DNA from: Antrodiella citrinella
Taxonomy: Eukaryota > Basidiomycota > Agaricomycetes > Polyporales > Steccherinaceae
DNA: 12,225 nucleotides
NCBI GenBank assembly: GCA_004802725.1
Contig: SGPM01000412.1
Coordinates: forward strand, 8,972-21,196
Direction of reading: 5' to 3'
The stretch's first letter is position 1; each line of letters begins with the position of its first letter. A program made the position numbers and the translations under genes. Positions 1 to 9,900 of this stretch are shown piece after piece. The notes beneath the pieces are model-generated. The model was not told the DNA's origin, did no database searches, and was given only the letters and a program-made list of their open reading frames with translations.

Positions 1-579
1 GNTANNTNCNNCGANGACTGNANGNAGNCTAGNTGATCGAGAGCGCACGTGTCGATCGCGTGGNTTNGACGTGGTTGAAGTTAAGGAAGCAGCTTCTTGA
101 GGCTGACCAGNCTCACCAGGTATATAAGACGACCCTCTCCGAGTTGGGCCCTTGTCGANCTTGCTTTCGTTCTCCCACCATCGTCGTTNTGTTTTCGTCC
201 TCCTCACCATACCTCCCCCATGGCACCGTCAATCCACTTCCCACCCGCTGGGCTGTCCTCCCGACGCGACGCGTCCGCCGACAACCCCACATGAGCTCCT
301 CAAANTGAGCTCCGGTCAAGACTTGGTNCCGCCCACCCTTCCTTGAAGCCCGTNGCCGTCAGACTTCTCAGCACGCGCTGCTCGACGGTCTCGCTCATCC
401 GTCCGCCGTCAGTGCCTCNAGAAGCCTCAAGCTCGACGTCGGTCAGCCTCTGCCTCGCTGTCGCCGTCGACCACCTATACCCCAAAACCCAATACAAAAT
501 CAGAAGACCCAACAAACCCCACGTCATCGCCGATACGCCTTTTTACTTCTATTTCCTGGTAGTCTTGAGTAGTCCGCTG
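1..579 (+). repeat. Left copy of the terminal direct repeat
   Basis: This stretch matches 11688-12225 nearly base for base. The clear differences are a 38-nt segment at 400-437 present only here, a C/G change near the CTCCT(C/G)ACC motif, and NG versus TA in the CCCGTnnCCGTC stretch. The first 35 bases hold many N calls, as at the poor end of a sequencing read, and similarity still seems to reach position 1, so the true left edge is not seen. The repeat contains a TATA box (121-128) and a C/T-rich tract with an ATG at 220 opening a 24-codon frame that ends at 294. No reverse transcriptase, gag, integrase or transposase is visible. It could be an LTR, the 5' part of a longer element, or a segmental duplication; the window cannot decide. 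Confidence 0.92.
121..128 (+). promoter_or_regulatory. TATA box in left repeat
   Basis: The octamer TATATAAG lies in a CACCAGG-TATATAAG-ACG context and is followed by C/T-rich sequence, the usual look of a fungal core promoter firing rightward. The same octamer is conserved at 11805-11812. A start site would be expected about 30 nt downstream. Confidence 0.5.
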
Positions 580-657
580 CGCGCGCGGGTCTGCCTGGGC
601 TGCTGGGACCTTACTGCCGCCCGCCCGGAGTAACACGAGACAGGCTCGTCGCCTCCG

Positions 658-716
658 GTGAGTATCATCTTCGACTGGCGGCTGACATACTAGTGGCTGA
701 CCTGTACCCGCTGTAG
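658..716 (+). other. Candidate leader intron 1
   Basis: It has a GTGAGTA donor, a CTGAC branch-like site in GGCTGACCTG about 13 nt before the end, and a CTGTAG acceptor, giving 59 nt. This matches the size class of the introns in the protein genes of this window. An alternative acceptor at 691-693 would leave only 36 nt. No coding frame supports it, so splicing is inferred from signals alone. Confidence 0.4.
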
Positions 717-878
717 GTTCGGATTCTCGCATTTCATACCAGCGGGCGGTACTTCAACAGGATGCCATGTACCGTTGAGGGAAGCAGTCCCGGTCGGGAA
801 CCTGGGTGCGTGTTTGTCGTGTACGCTGTCTTCGCCGTTTACTGAGACCGTCTTGTGCAGCATCTGGTCGCCGTGTCA

Positions 879-1430
879 TTCCGGCGTCGTTTCTTTACCC
901 AAAAGTTTTCGTGATCTCGCGCTCAAGTTTTCGTGTTCAAGCTCTCGCAATGCTCCTCGACACCCACCCCCTCAAGTCAGCCGCCTTTCCCCCCATCCCT
1001 TGGACCCTTCGCTCCCAGCCAAAATGCTTTCGATGCACGACCGACGTGCTATGGCCGGTGATACCCCCGCGCACAGGCGTGGACCCTTGCCTTCTCTCCT
1101 CGGAGGGGATCTTTCCGTGTCGCATGGCTGGACGGTATCGCTGGCGTTTAGTCATGGTCCGTCTCGGTGAGTACTTTGCTTCGTCTACGTCTGACTTGGG
1201 GCTGACGACGAGCGACTGGCAGACAATTCCTCCCCCTTCGGTGTCATGCGACATTTTCGTTTCTTCACGGGTCAAGATCCACACTGCGCCTGTGGGATCC
1301 GTGTCGGTCGTCGTCGACTCCATACTGCGGTTCGGCGGCGTCGCTTTTTTATCCAAAAGTACATCCCTCACACCCTCATCATACCGAGCCAATAATACTC
1401 TCTTCCTTGGACCCCGCTGCTCTTGATCCT
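879..1430 (+). repeat. Degenerate internal duplication in the leader tract
   Basis: A block at 879-906 (TTCCGGCGTCGTTTCTTTAC, then CCAAAAGT) recurs in altered form at 1330-1360 (TTCGGCGGCGTCG, then a T run, then ATCCAAAAGT). Each is followed by a C-rich stretch with a CCTTGGACCC core (near 1000 and 1404). The spacing is about 450 bp. Each block is preceded at some distance by a GTGAGTA intron-like segment. This looks like an old tandem duplication. Confidence 0.4.
1167..1222 (+). other. Candidate leader intron 2
   Basis: It starts with GTGAGTAC, has CTGAC branch-like sites (GGGGCTGACG) and ends in TGGCAG, giving 56 nt. Its donor context (CTCG before GTGAGTA) resembles that of the candidate intron at 658 (CCG before GTGAGTA), which fits the view that this tract contains two related units. 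Confidence 0.4.
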
Positions 1431-1521
1431 TCGCAAACCCCCTTCTTCACGAGCCGATGTTCTCCACCATCCCGGACACCGTCGTCAACGAGAGTTTACC
1501 TCTGCTCATTGAGCGTTCCTA

Positions 1522-1990
1522 TCCTTACTCGGCGACCTACTTGGGTGCTTGCCCTATCCTGTCTTTACTCGGCGACCAACGTAAAATGGGTTACTCTTAT
1601 CCTGTCCTGTCTTTACTAGATCACTTGAATGGGCGCATGTCCTGTCCTTCTTCGATCAGCCTTCTCGGCTTCGGACGATCTCAGTCCTTCCTGTCTTTAC
1701 GCGGTCAGCCTCAACCTCAACTCTTCCTTTACTCGACCACCTCATCCTGCCTCTGGGACGCCTAACGTTGTCCATCCTGTCTTCACTCGGACCCTCCTTC
1801 CTCTCATCGCCGTCCTTGGACATCTCGGCGATGCCCGCGCTTGTCTTTACTTGCCTCAGATCGTGACATCCCTATCCTGTCATGACTCTGGACATTCCTT
1901 TTCGTGTTCTCATTCACGACGTCCCGGCGATGTCTATACTGTCATTACCTCTAGTATATCAGAACCAGCAACTGTTCTTTCCTGTCTTTG
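1522..1990 (+). repeat. Scattered degenerate 20-nt motif array
   Basis: The motif CCTGTCTTTACTCGGCGACC is complete at 1558-1577. Partial or altered copies begin at 1522, 1606, 1690, 1724, 1776, 1841, 1876 and 1981. Spacing is irregular (about 35 to 85 nt), so it is not a simple tandem array or a CRISPR. It may be a decayed tandem repeat or recurring polypyrimidine signals in a transcribed tract. Confidence 0.45.
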
Positions 1991-2010
1991 CATGAAATAC
2001 AAGAGTGTCT

Positions 2011-3083
2011 GAGACATTCGTTCTTCGCCTGAGCGCAGCTCTAGTGTGAAACATTAGCGTGCTCATATGATAGTACTTGTTGCACCCCTGGCCGCGAAAC
2101 AGACGTCCAAGCGGAGCCACGTAGTCACATCGTGTGCTGGAGGAGGCATGAATGGTTCAGTGAGCTGCAGGAGCAATCCAGTCCAGTGTCTCGACGAGTA
2201 GACGGTTGATGGAACCATGAGTGACGGAAGTCTGAACGAGGTTTCAGGAATCCAAGGCTAGCAACAAAGGTGACACGCATAGACAATGCGGAACGTGCAT
2301 CCTTTTCTCGCTCGAGATATCCGCTGTGGACTCTGCGCGAAACACCGGTATTGTAAGAGCGTGCATTGAGATACTGATCCAACGATAGTAGTGACAAGTG
2401 TCACTTACGGTTCAAACGCGTTGCGACTCGTACAAGTCAGGCTAGAAGGCAGCGCGTTCGAATTCGTGAAGTCCTGACAATATTTCATGCAATGTTGCTT
2501 GAAGCAGCGCTGAACATGCGGGGCGCTGTGGCATGGCAAGATGTCAGCGCAGAGATGTGGAAAGCTTCAAAGGCTCGCCACCTCGAGCCTGCATGTGGGT
2601 TTTATTTTATGATCTGCTGTCGTCAGTCTTGCTTACGAGCGACCTAGTACTTTAGAACACTAAGTATCGGTCGCTGGTTCTACATGTTGTGTTCACGGGA
2701 CATAGACGCAACAGCAGATACTCCATTTGTCTGCGTCATGATCCAGCTGTCAATAGGCGGGCGTACAGGGGAAGTGAAACCATCAGAAGTCGAAAGTAGG
2801 AACACTTCCCTGCGATTACGACGGGGTTGCCAAATCGAAGATGGTCGTGACTACATTTCGTTAAGTTGTGAGTATTGTACAGTGCAGGTATTGAAGTGAT
2901 GGCAGCGCGACGATAATGATAGCAACATAGCACAGATGTGTTATACGCTATATCGCCCACATCGAAACAACATTTCAGTAAAACGATACCATCTGAACAA
3001 AGGAGTTACTCACAAGAAGGAACGGGAAATCGGGTATCCAATTGGAGTGAACCTTACTGTCCACCTATGCGAAACAAACCGAC
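2011..3083. other. Gene-free interval between leader tract and E2 gene
   Basis: Composition is even here and only short frames occur (the longest is 90 codons, 2125-2397 minus), none with recognisable similarity or fungal splice structure. The right-hand part should hold the 3' untranslated region of the minus-strand E2 gene. One clear secondary-structure candidate lies at 2638-2675. No tRNA-like A and B boxes were seen. Confidence 0.5.
2638..2675. repeat. Imperfect inverted repeat (hairpin)
   Basis: AGCGACC followed by TAGTACTT pairs with AAGTATC followed by GGTCGCT. The outer seven base pairs are perfect and the inner part imperfect, around a short loop containing AGAAC. It lies about 410 nt beyond the E2 stop codon. 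It could be a transcript-end structure or a remnant of a small mobile element; its function is unknown. Confidence 0.4.
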
Positions 3084-4115
<1,032 letters not shown>

Positions 4116-4122
4116 CGGGGAT

Positions 4123-4149
4123 GTTGTTGAGGTTGTTGAGGTTGTTGAG
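4123..4149 (-). repeat. Three perfect 9-bp repeats in the E2 leader
   Basis: GTTGTTGAG occurs three times end to end on the plus strand, which reads as CTCAACAAC on the transcript strand. It ends 7 bases before the E2 start codon. CAA-rich leaders are typically unstructured; copy number may vary between strains. Confidence 0.85.
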
Positions 4150-4224
4150 CAAAGAAACGTGGGAAAGGGCGTGTGGCCGATAATTCATTTTGAGCTATAT
4201 TACATAATTACCAATACTTGAATA

Positions 4225-4266
4225 CTGCGTGAGAATAATACCAAATTCGAGTCACGCAGACGTCAC
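4225..4266. promoter_or_regulatory. Perfect 8-bp dyad with adjoining CRE-like site
   Basis: CTGCGTGA at 4225-4232 is the exact reverse complement of TCACGCAG at 4252-4259, with 19 bp between. The right arm runs directly into GACGTCAC, one base away from the ATF/CREB core TGACGTCA. The position midway between two divergent genes suits a bidirectional regulatory site. This is inference from sequence only. Confidence 0.4.
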
Positions 4267-4397
4267 TGAGCAGTTTGTTCAGACCTCTTTCCACTCCATT
4301 ATTCCTTCTCACTCTAAGTAGCCCCAACAACAAAGATGATACCTCGAATATATCTCTAAACGTCACCTCGTCGAGCAATAGCCATATAATAACTGTC

Positions 4398-5869
4398 ATG
4401 TTCGGAGAGCATAACGAGCCTTCGGAGTCTCCTCGCGTCCCCAGCCCTTGGGACCCCTTCCTCCCGACTCCACCGTCTGTCTCATCCTCACTAGGCAAGT
4501 ACGCGGACATACCCAAGCTTACCCCAGAGGTGGAAGAGGTACGCAAAATCCTTGCTCCTCACATGTACATTGCTCACCTGAGGACTAGGGTAATGTCGAG
4601 TACAAGTTGAAACTCACCAACATATCGCCCGCTCGCTTTGACCGGCTGGTCACGCAGCTTAAATGGCGGCTTTTGGAGGGGGGTGGTCAAGCGTACTACG
4701 AGCTTGGTGTCGCCGACTCCGGGGCTTTGATTGGTCTCACCCCCAGTGACCTCGAGCAGTCTCTGGAGACACTTGAGCTGATGGCGGGCGAGATTGGCGC
4801 ATCTGTCATAATTGTGAAGGAGATAGAAGTTCCTCCACTCATGGTGGCACTCGCAGACAAATTGAGCGGGTATCTTAACCTGGAGACGGGTAAATGGGCT
4901 GACAAGATGACGAACCGTCGCGCGAAACCCGGGATTACAGGCGAGGAGGCGGAGGACATCCTGGACACGCCTGGAAGCCCACCTGAGCCATTCACCGACT
5001 TTTCGACAGCCGATTCCACTGACTTTGAGGACGAGATACTGACCGCTTGTACCACTCCTGCGGAATCTTCTAGAGCTTCTCCGCATCCTGTGGTCGGTCC
5101 CACGTTTTTGTCGCGTCCCAAATCGTCCAACCCTTTCCGACCGACTGCACAGTCGTCCCCCTTCATTGGCCCCATTGACGACGAATTGGCTCTCTTCAGT
5201 ATGGAGCCAGAGCCGAACTTCGACGAGCACGACCTTCAGCTTGACACAGCGCCTGCCATAGACGGTGACACCGAGGGGATTTCGGTGGACCTCGAGATCA
5301 CTCCTGTCTACAAACCTAGACCCATCCGCAAACGTGACCCTACTCTTCGAGGCTTTCCCTCACCAGGACAAGGAAAGCGGGGACACAAAGTCAAGAGACA
5401 TCAGCCGTGGCACTCTACGCCTAGAGCAGAGCTTCTGACTCTGCCTTCCGCAGAGAGTGCACATGCGACTCCAGCTCAGACGAAGGAGACGAAGGCACAG
5501 CTCCATAGACAGAGCCGAGACAGGCGTAGGCAAGAAAAGCGCCAAGCACTCGCGGCTTCTTTAGCAGGAAGTGCTGCTCTTCCAGCAATCATCGCAGACT
5601 CGAACACGGTGCAACTTGTTCAGCAGCTCGAACAAATGCATGTTACCGCGGAGTCCGACGTTGCTGATCCTTTGAGAGTAGCCGAAGTGGATGCTGTGAC
5701 ATCGCTCGCTCTTGCCGCTGACAAGTTGGTTGAGTTTGGATCGGTCGACGCCTTGCTGGCGACGGAGATTCCAGTGACGACAAGGATGGAGTCACGCCTG
5801 ATTGTCGAGGCCTTCGTCGTACGCAAGCTCTCCTTGGAAGAGGCTTACCTCGATTTCAGCGGTTTTTAA
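4398..5869 (+). CDS. GTPBP1/2-like N-terminal domain protein without a GTPase domain
   Basis: Exon 1 is 4398-4538 and exon 2 is 4589-5869, giving 473 aa. The 50-nt intron (GTACGC donor, GCTCACC branch, ACTAG acceptor) joins PEVEE to GNVEYKLKL. Residues 48-108 match what I recall of the N-terminal domain of the GTPBP1/GTPBP2 translational-GTPase family: EYKLKL, RLVTQLKWRLLEGGGQAYYE, GVADSGALIGL, LETLELMAGEIGA and VIIVKEIEV. A long low-complexity stretch rich in Ser, Pro, Asp and Glu follows, then a basic, helix-prone segment (RQSRDRRRQEKRQALAASLA). The last 20 residues (IVEAFVVRKL, then EEAYLDF) resemble the strand that in GTPBPs comes just before the GTPase domain. No P-loop (GNVDAGKST-like), DxxG or NKxD motif is present before the stop, so it cannot bind GTP in the family way. 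It may be a stand-alone regulatory paralogue or a truncated copy; the orderly frame argues against a dead gene. Confidence 0.82.
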
Positions 5870-6414
5870 TTCTGTATAGCTCGTCTTGTACGATATGTTT
5901 CATTGTCAGCATCGGACAGATCACTTACAATATACCTGGTGCTTCTCCCCGACTCCCCCTTCCTTCCAATCACATTACCAAGTTGAGGTGCATTGTTCTC
6001 TGCATCTTACAAGAAGAATGCTCATTGCTTATCTCTCTCCAATGAAGATGTGAAGACGAGAGCTGATGCGAAGAAACAGCTCAGTGTGGAAGGATTATCG
6101 GCATTAGCCGGACTGCGCCTATATTGTGGTCATCCTCAGATCAGTTTCGCTTGCACTGGCATTGTTGTGCATGTGTCGCCAACTTCCATCTTCGTGACTC
6201 TGAACTTCTTGTGCCGCAAGCCCCATGTGGTGTACTTTGTTACCGGGAATAATGTAGACGGCGCAGGTGAGATCCCGTCTCCGTAAAGCATTGGGCGTTG
6301 CTCACTCTTATTTTCGACCACTTTCGTCAGGATATCTCACGAGACGCCTGATGTCAACCATCTTTCACTGCAGGGAGGTCCTCAGGCACTCCAGATCTGT
6401 CGGTGTCTCGAGTA

Positions 6415-6439
6415 CCAGATTTATGAAATTTATATCTGG
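6415..6439. repeat. Imperfect 25-bp palindrome
   Basis: CCAGAT at 6415-6420 pairs with ATCTGG at 6434-6439, enclosing an AT-rich core that is itself partly symmetric (TTATGAAATTTAT). It lies 12 bp before a second hairpin. It could be a regulatory palindrome or a mobile-element remnant. Confidence 0.4.
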
Positions 6440-6450
6440 ACTCTGTGGAG

Positions 6451-6485
6451 CACGGTATTCGCATATTGTGTGATATGATACCGTG
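6451..6485. repeat. Hairpin with 8-bp perfect stem
   Basis: CACGGTAT at 6451-6458 is the exact reverse complement of ATACCGTG at 6478-6485, and CATAT/ATATG can extend the stem past a small bulge. It lies about 450 bp before the OPT start and 580 bp after the upstream stop, so it could belong to either gene or to neither. Confidence 0.5.
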
Positions 6486-6931
6486 TCGTGTTCGACATTA
6501 GTTCAGTAAAGCTGATCATGAACCTGGTGGGTACGTTGATATCGATTCTGCCTTCTAGAAACCCTACCTCGAACCAGGCTGACCAGGCTGAGAATTCAGG
6601 TGGAAGCAAACTCCTGAGAAAGTATACGGTTGCACATGAACCCTTTTGCCGGACGAGCATGGGCTTCGAAGTCTACTTATCTCTTGCACATGCACGGTAC
6701 CTATCCTAGTATCCACTTCCTCGACGGCAGCCTTTCTTTCTTACAAGTACCAACCTTTACCCTCCTACGACGTTCCGTCTTGTGCGCTAGAGCTACGCAA
6801 CTTGAGCTCAGGATCGACGCTCTCGTGAAGACCTCACCGGCGACACTCACAGTTGGAGCAAGCAGTGTTGCTTGAGCAGGGACTTCAAGCTACCGCCCGC
6901 CTTTCTTCCGATGCGAGAGGTGGTGTCTTAC

Positions 6932-9900
6932 ATGGATGATCAGGTAGAGATGGAACCTGTGAGGGCTCCTCCATACGAGCTGCACGACGTAGAGAAGTCA
7001 CCTAGTGAGTCAAGGACACTGTTCACCTCGCCACTGTCTCTATCTCATTCTGTACCACAGCGCCGGATATGATGTACACTGAGGATGATTTACCACACAC
7101 GCCTTCTGTCCGAAGTGTCACGTCGGAGCCGGAGCCTGAGTACGACGACCCGAACTGGGACGAAGAAGGGGAGTGGCTAGGTGAGCGTCGTCGTCGTGTC
7201 ACATTTTACTTACTGAACGTTGGCATCCTCGGGACAGAAGACGATTCACCGTACCCAGAAGTCAGATCCGCCGTGGCCAATTTTGACGATCCGACTATGC
7301 CCGTGTCAACTTTGAGGGCATGGGCGCTTGGTGTATGTTTCGCGATCGTCATGCCTGCCTTGAATCAATTCTTCGACCTCCGATATCCCTCGATACTGGT
7401 TGGACCGGTATGTCATTGGCTGAATATTATGAGACACTCGTCTGACGTGGTTCTCAGCTGGTTGCGCAGTTGATTGCGTTTCCACTCGGACGTTTTTGGG
7501 CCAGATTCGTCCCTCAAGTGCGAATATTTGGTCTATCATTGAACCCGGGACCTTTCAACATCAAGGAACATGTATGTGGCTTGTCATTGAGCGAAAAGTC
7601 ATCGCGATCACTTATATCTGGATTAGGTCCTCGTGACCATAATGGCTGGTGTCGGCGCCCAGTCTGCGTATTCTGTGAGTGAATATCAAATGAATACTTA
7701 GTCTATGTTCACTGACTCGGACATAGAATGAGATCGTGGCTGCACAACGAGTATTCTATCACCAAAATTTCAACTTTGCATGTAAGTGTACCTCGTGCTA
7801 GCCATTGCGGGTCAGTCTGACGTGAAGACTATAGATCAATGGACGTTAGTCATCTCTACTCAGGTGCAGACTGCCCTTTCACCGATAACGTCGCATTTGA
7901 CTGAAGTTCAGAGTGTTATGGTCTTAGCTCATAGGTTTCTCTGCCGGCGGCTTGACGCGAAGACTAGTAAGCTCAACAGCTATAACTCTGCATCCTCTTA
8001 CTTACTCCATTTGTAGCTTGTTGCACCAGCTTCCATGAGTTAGTATCTGCATGTTATTAACTTCGAACGTCTGACCACAACATTTTGCAGTTTGGCCAAA
8101 CACGCTCGTGGTCTGCGCTCTGTTCAACACTCTGCATTCGCAGAACTATGTGGGATTTGGGAATCGTAGCGGAATGAGTCGAGAACGTTTCTTCACTTAT
8201 GCTCTGTTCGGATCTACGGTTTGGTGTAGGTGCTCATCTTCAACTTCGAAACAATTACTGGTCTGACGCGCCCTTCAGACTTTGTCCCGGGGTACCTATT
8301 CTCGGCATTGAGGTATTTCCGTCAGTCACGACTAATGCATAATGTTCTGAAGAGCGAATAGCATGTTTACATGGGTATGTGATCCTGTCACAACGATCTT
8401 AATTTTTACCTCAAGGTGTCTTAGGTTTGTTGGATTGCCCCAAGGAATGTGGTAAGTGGCTGTATCCCTCTCAAAATCGCGCTGATTTAACTTTTCGTAA
8501 AGAAATTGAACGTGCTATTCGGGTCAGTAATCTCACAAATGTTCAACGACGAATCACCTTCATTAGCGACATTGAACATACAGGTATCGTAGTGGAATGG
8601 GATTCTCCTTACTCACCTTAGATTGGAATCAAATTGCACTCATCGGAAGCCCGTAAGTGTCTCTTTGTCAATGCTCCTGACTATTTCTCATGGCTTATCT
8701 CCTAGACTGGCCACACCTTGTGAGTATTTCATGTGGCTTTTCCGTTCATTGCTTCACACATTCATAGGGTGGGCTGAAGCGAACGTCGTCGTTGGCTTTA
8801 TCTTCTTCTACTGTGAGTTCTATCTTTAGCCTGAAAATCCGTCTCGTCATCTCAAACTGTCTTTTCAGGGATTTTGACGCCTGTGTTATATGTAAGTGCG
8901 GTCTTTGCGTGATTAACATGACCCGTCTGAGTGCTGATTTGACGATAGTTCTCGAATGTGTGGTACAGCCAATACATGCCGTACGGTCCCACGTTACTTT
9001 TCTGCGATCACTAACCCAACGAGCTGCGCAGTATATCTTCCTCAACTTCGTACGACAGACAAGGTATGACTCAACGGTGTATCGTTCCTTTCTGATCTCC
9101 TTACCGCGCCGTTATCACATAGGATTACCTTACGACATAAACAAAGTGCTCAACTCCGACGCAACGTTCAATGAGGAAGCGTACAAGAGCTACAGTCCAC
9201 TTTTTCTATCGTATGTGTTGTGTATAATCTCTGTCGGCTCCTGTCTGATGCTTCGGTGGGAACTGCTCAGGACGACATTTGCCATCTCGTATGGGTTGTC
9301 GTTTGCCTCGATATCTGCTACTATTGTGCATACCATTCTCTACCTCCGGAAGCCGATACGCGTCCATCTCTCTCGCTCGTTAGCGGAGCAGCCGGATGTT
9401 CATGCACAGCTTATGACAAGATATCAGCAAAGCATGTAATTTTACTTGAGATACCGTAATGACCGTATTAACATTCTTGTCCAGTTCCCGAGTGGTGGTA
9501 CGTCCTGCAATGTTCGGTGTACCATATTTTTGAAGCAAACCTTCGCCATTCAGGTATGCCTGTATTCTCGTAGTCACTTTTGCGTGTGCGTGCATCTGCG
9601 TGAAGGTATTTCCGACGGAGATGCCGATATGGGCAGTCATCGTGGCTCTTCTCATCGCCCTTTTCTTCATTGTGCCAGTCGGTAGGTACATTCTACCTCA
9701 GACGGAACGACACTGAACTCGCGTGATCCTTGCAGGCATGATAGAGGCTGTCACCACCCGTCAAGTCGGTCTCAAGTAGGTGAACATCATGATCCTCTGT
9801 TTCGAGTACTTATGTGTGTTCAGCGTCATCACTGAGCTTATTGCTGGTTACATATTGCCGGGAAGACCCGTGGCCATGATGTTGTGAGCATACCCTGGTG

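Larger units (their letters stand above)
580..2010 (+). other. Pyrimidine-rich tract, possible spliced non-coding leader
   Basis: The plus strand is strongly enriched in C and T from the TATA box to about 2010, after which composition becomes ordinary. Several overlapping open frames exist (for example 806-1426 plus and 937-1392 minus), but none resembles a protein I know and they compete in the same DNA, as composition-driven frames do. Two well-formed introns (658-716 and 1167-1222) sit in it. The simplest reading is a long transcribed leader or non-coding RNA driven by the repeat promoter. It may also be the body of a non-autonomous element. Confidence 0.4.
4116..4397. promoter_or_regulatory. 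Divergent promoter region of the E2 and GTPBP-like genes
   Basis: Only 282 bp separate the two start codons, so both 5' leaders and core promoters must lie here. There is no clear TATA box for either gene. An 8-bp dyad (4225-4232 and 4252-4259) overlaps a CRE/ATF-like GACGTCAC (4259-4266). The leader of the E2 gene contains a 9-bp triplicate. Shared control is likely from the arrangement but not shown. Confidence 0.6.
5870..6931. other. Intergenic region between the GTPBP-like and OPT genes
   Basis: This 1.06-kb interval should hold the 3' end of the upstream gene and the OPT promoter. An open frame at 5993-6286 lacks an ATG start and any family resemblance, and minus-strand frames (6136-6321, 6430-6660) look equally weak. 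Two inverted repeats occur at 6415-6485 and a small one, CAAGCA-GTGT-TGCTTG, near 6862-6877. No clear TATA box precedes the OPT start. Confidence 0.45.

Noticed and set aside
343..633. A coding exon in the repeat, possibly spliced from ATG at 291
   Set aside because: The 38-nt difference shifts the frame in the other copy, and the product is not recognisable.
806..1426. A 206-codon plus-strand frame and the overlapping 151-codon minus-strand frame (937-1392)
   Set aside because: They occupy the same DNA, resemble no family, sit in C/T-biased sequence and span a likely intron at 1167-1222; composition explains them.
1522..1990. CRISPR array
   Set aside because: Eukaryotic context, degenerate motif copies and irregular spacing without unique spacers of fixed size.
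2125..2397. A 90-codon minus-strand frame downstream of the E2 gene
   Set aside because: No recognisable motif and no supporting splice structure or context; length is within chance expectation.
5993..6286. A 97-codon frame as a gene
   Set aside because: It opens on TTG and not ATG, has no family resemblance, and no splice-linked upstream ATG was found.
8792..9439. A 215-codon uninterrupted frame
   Set aside because: It runs through several OPT exons and the introns between them that happen to lack stops; the family motifs appear only in the exon parts and in shifting frames.
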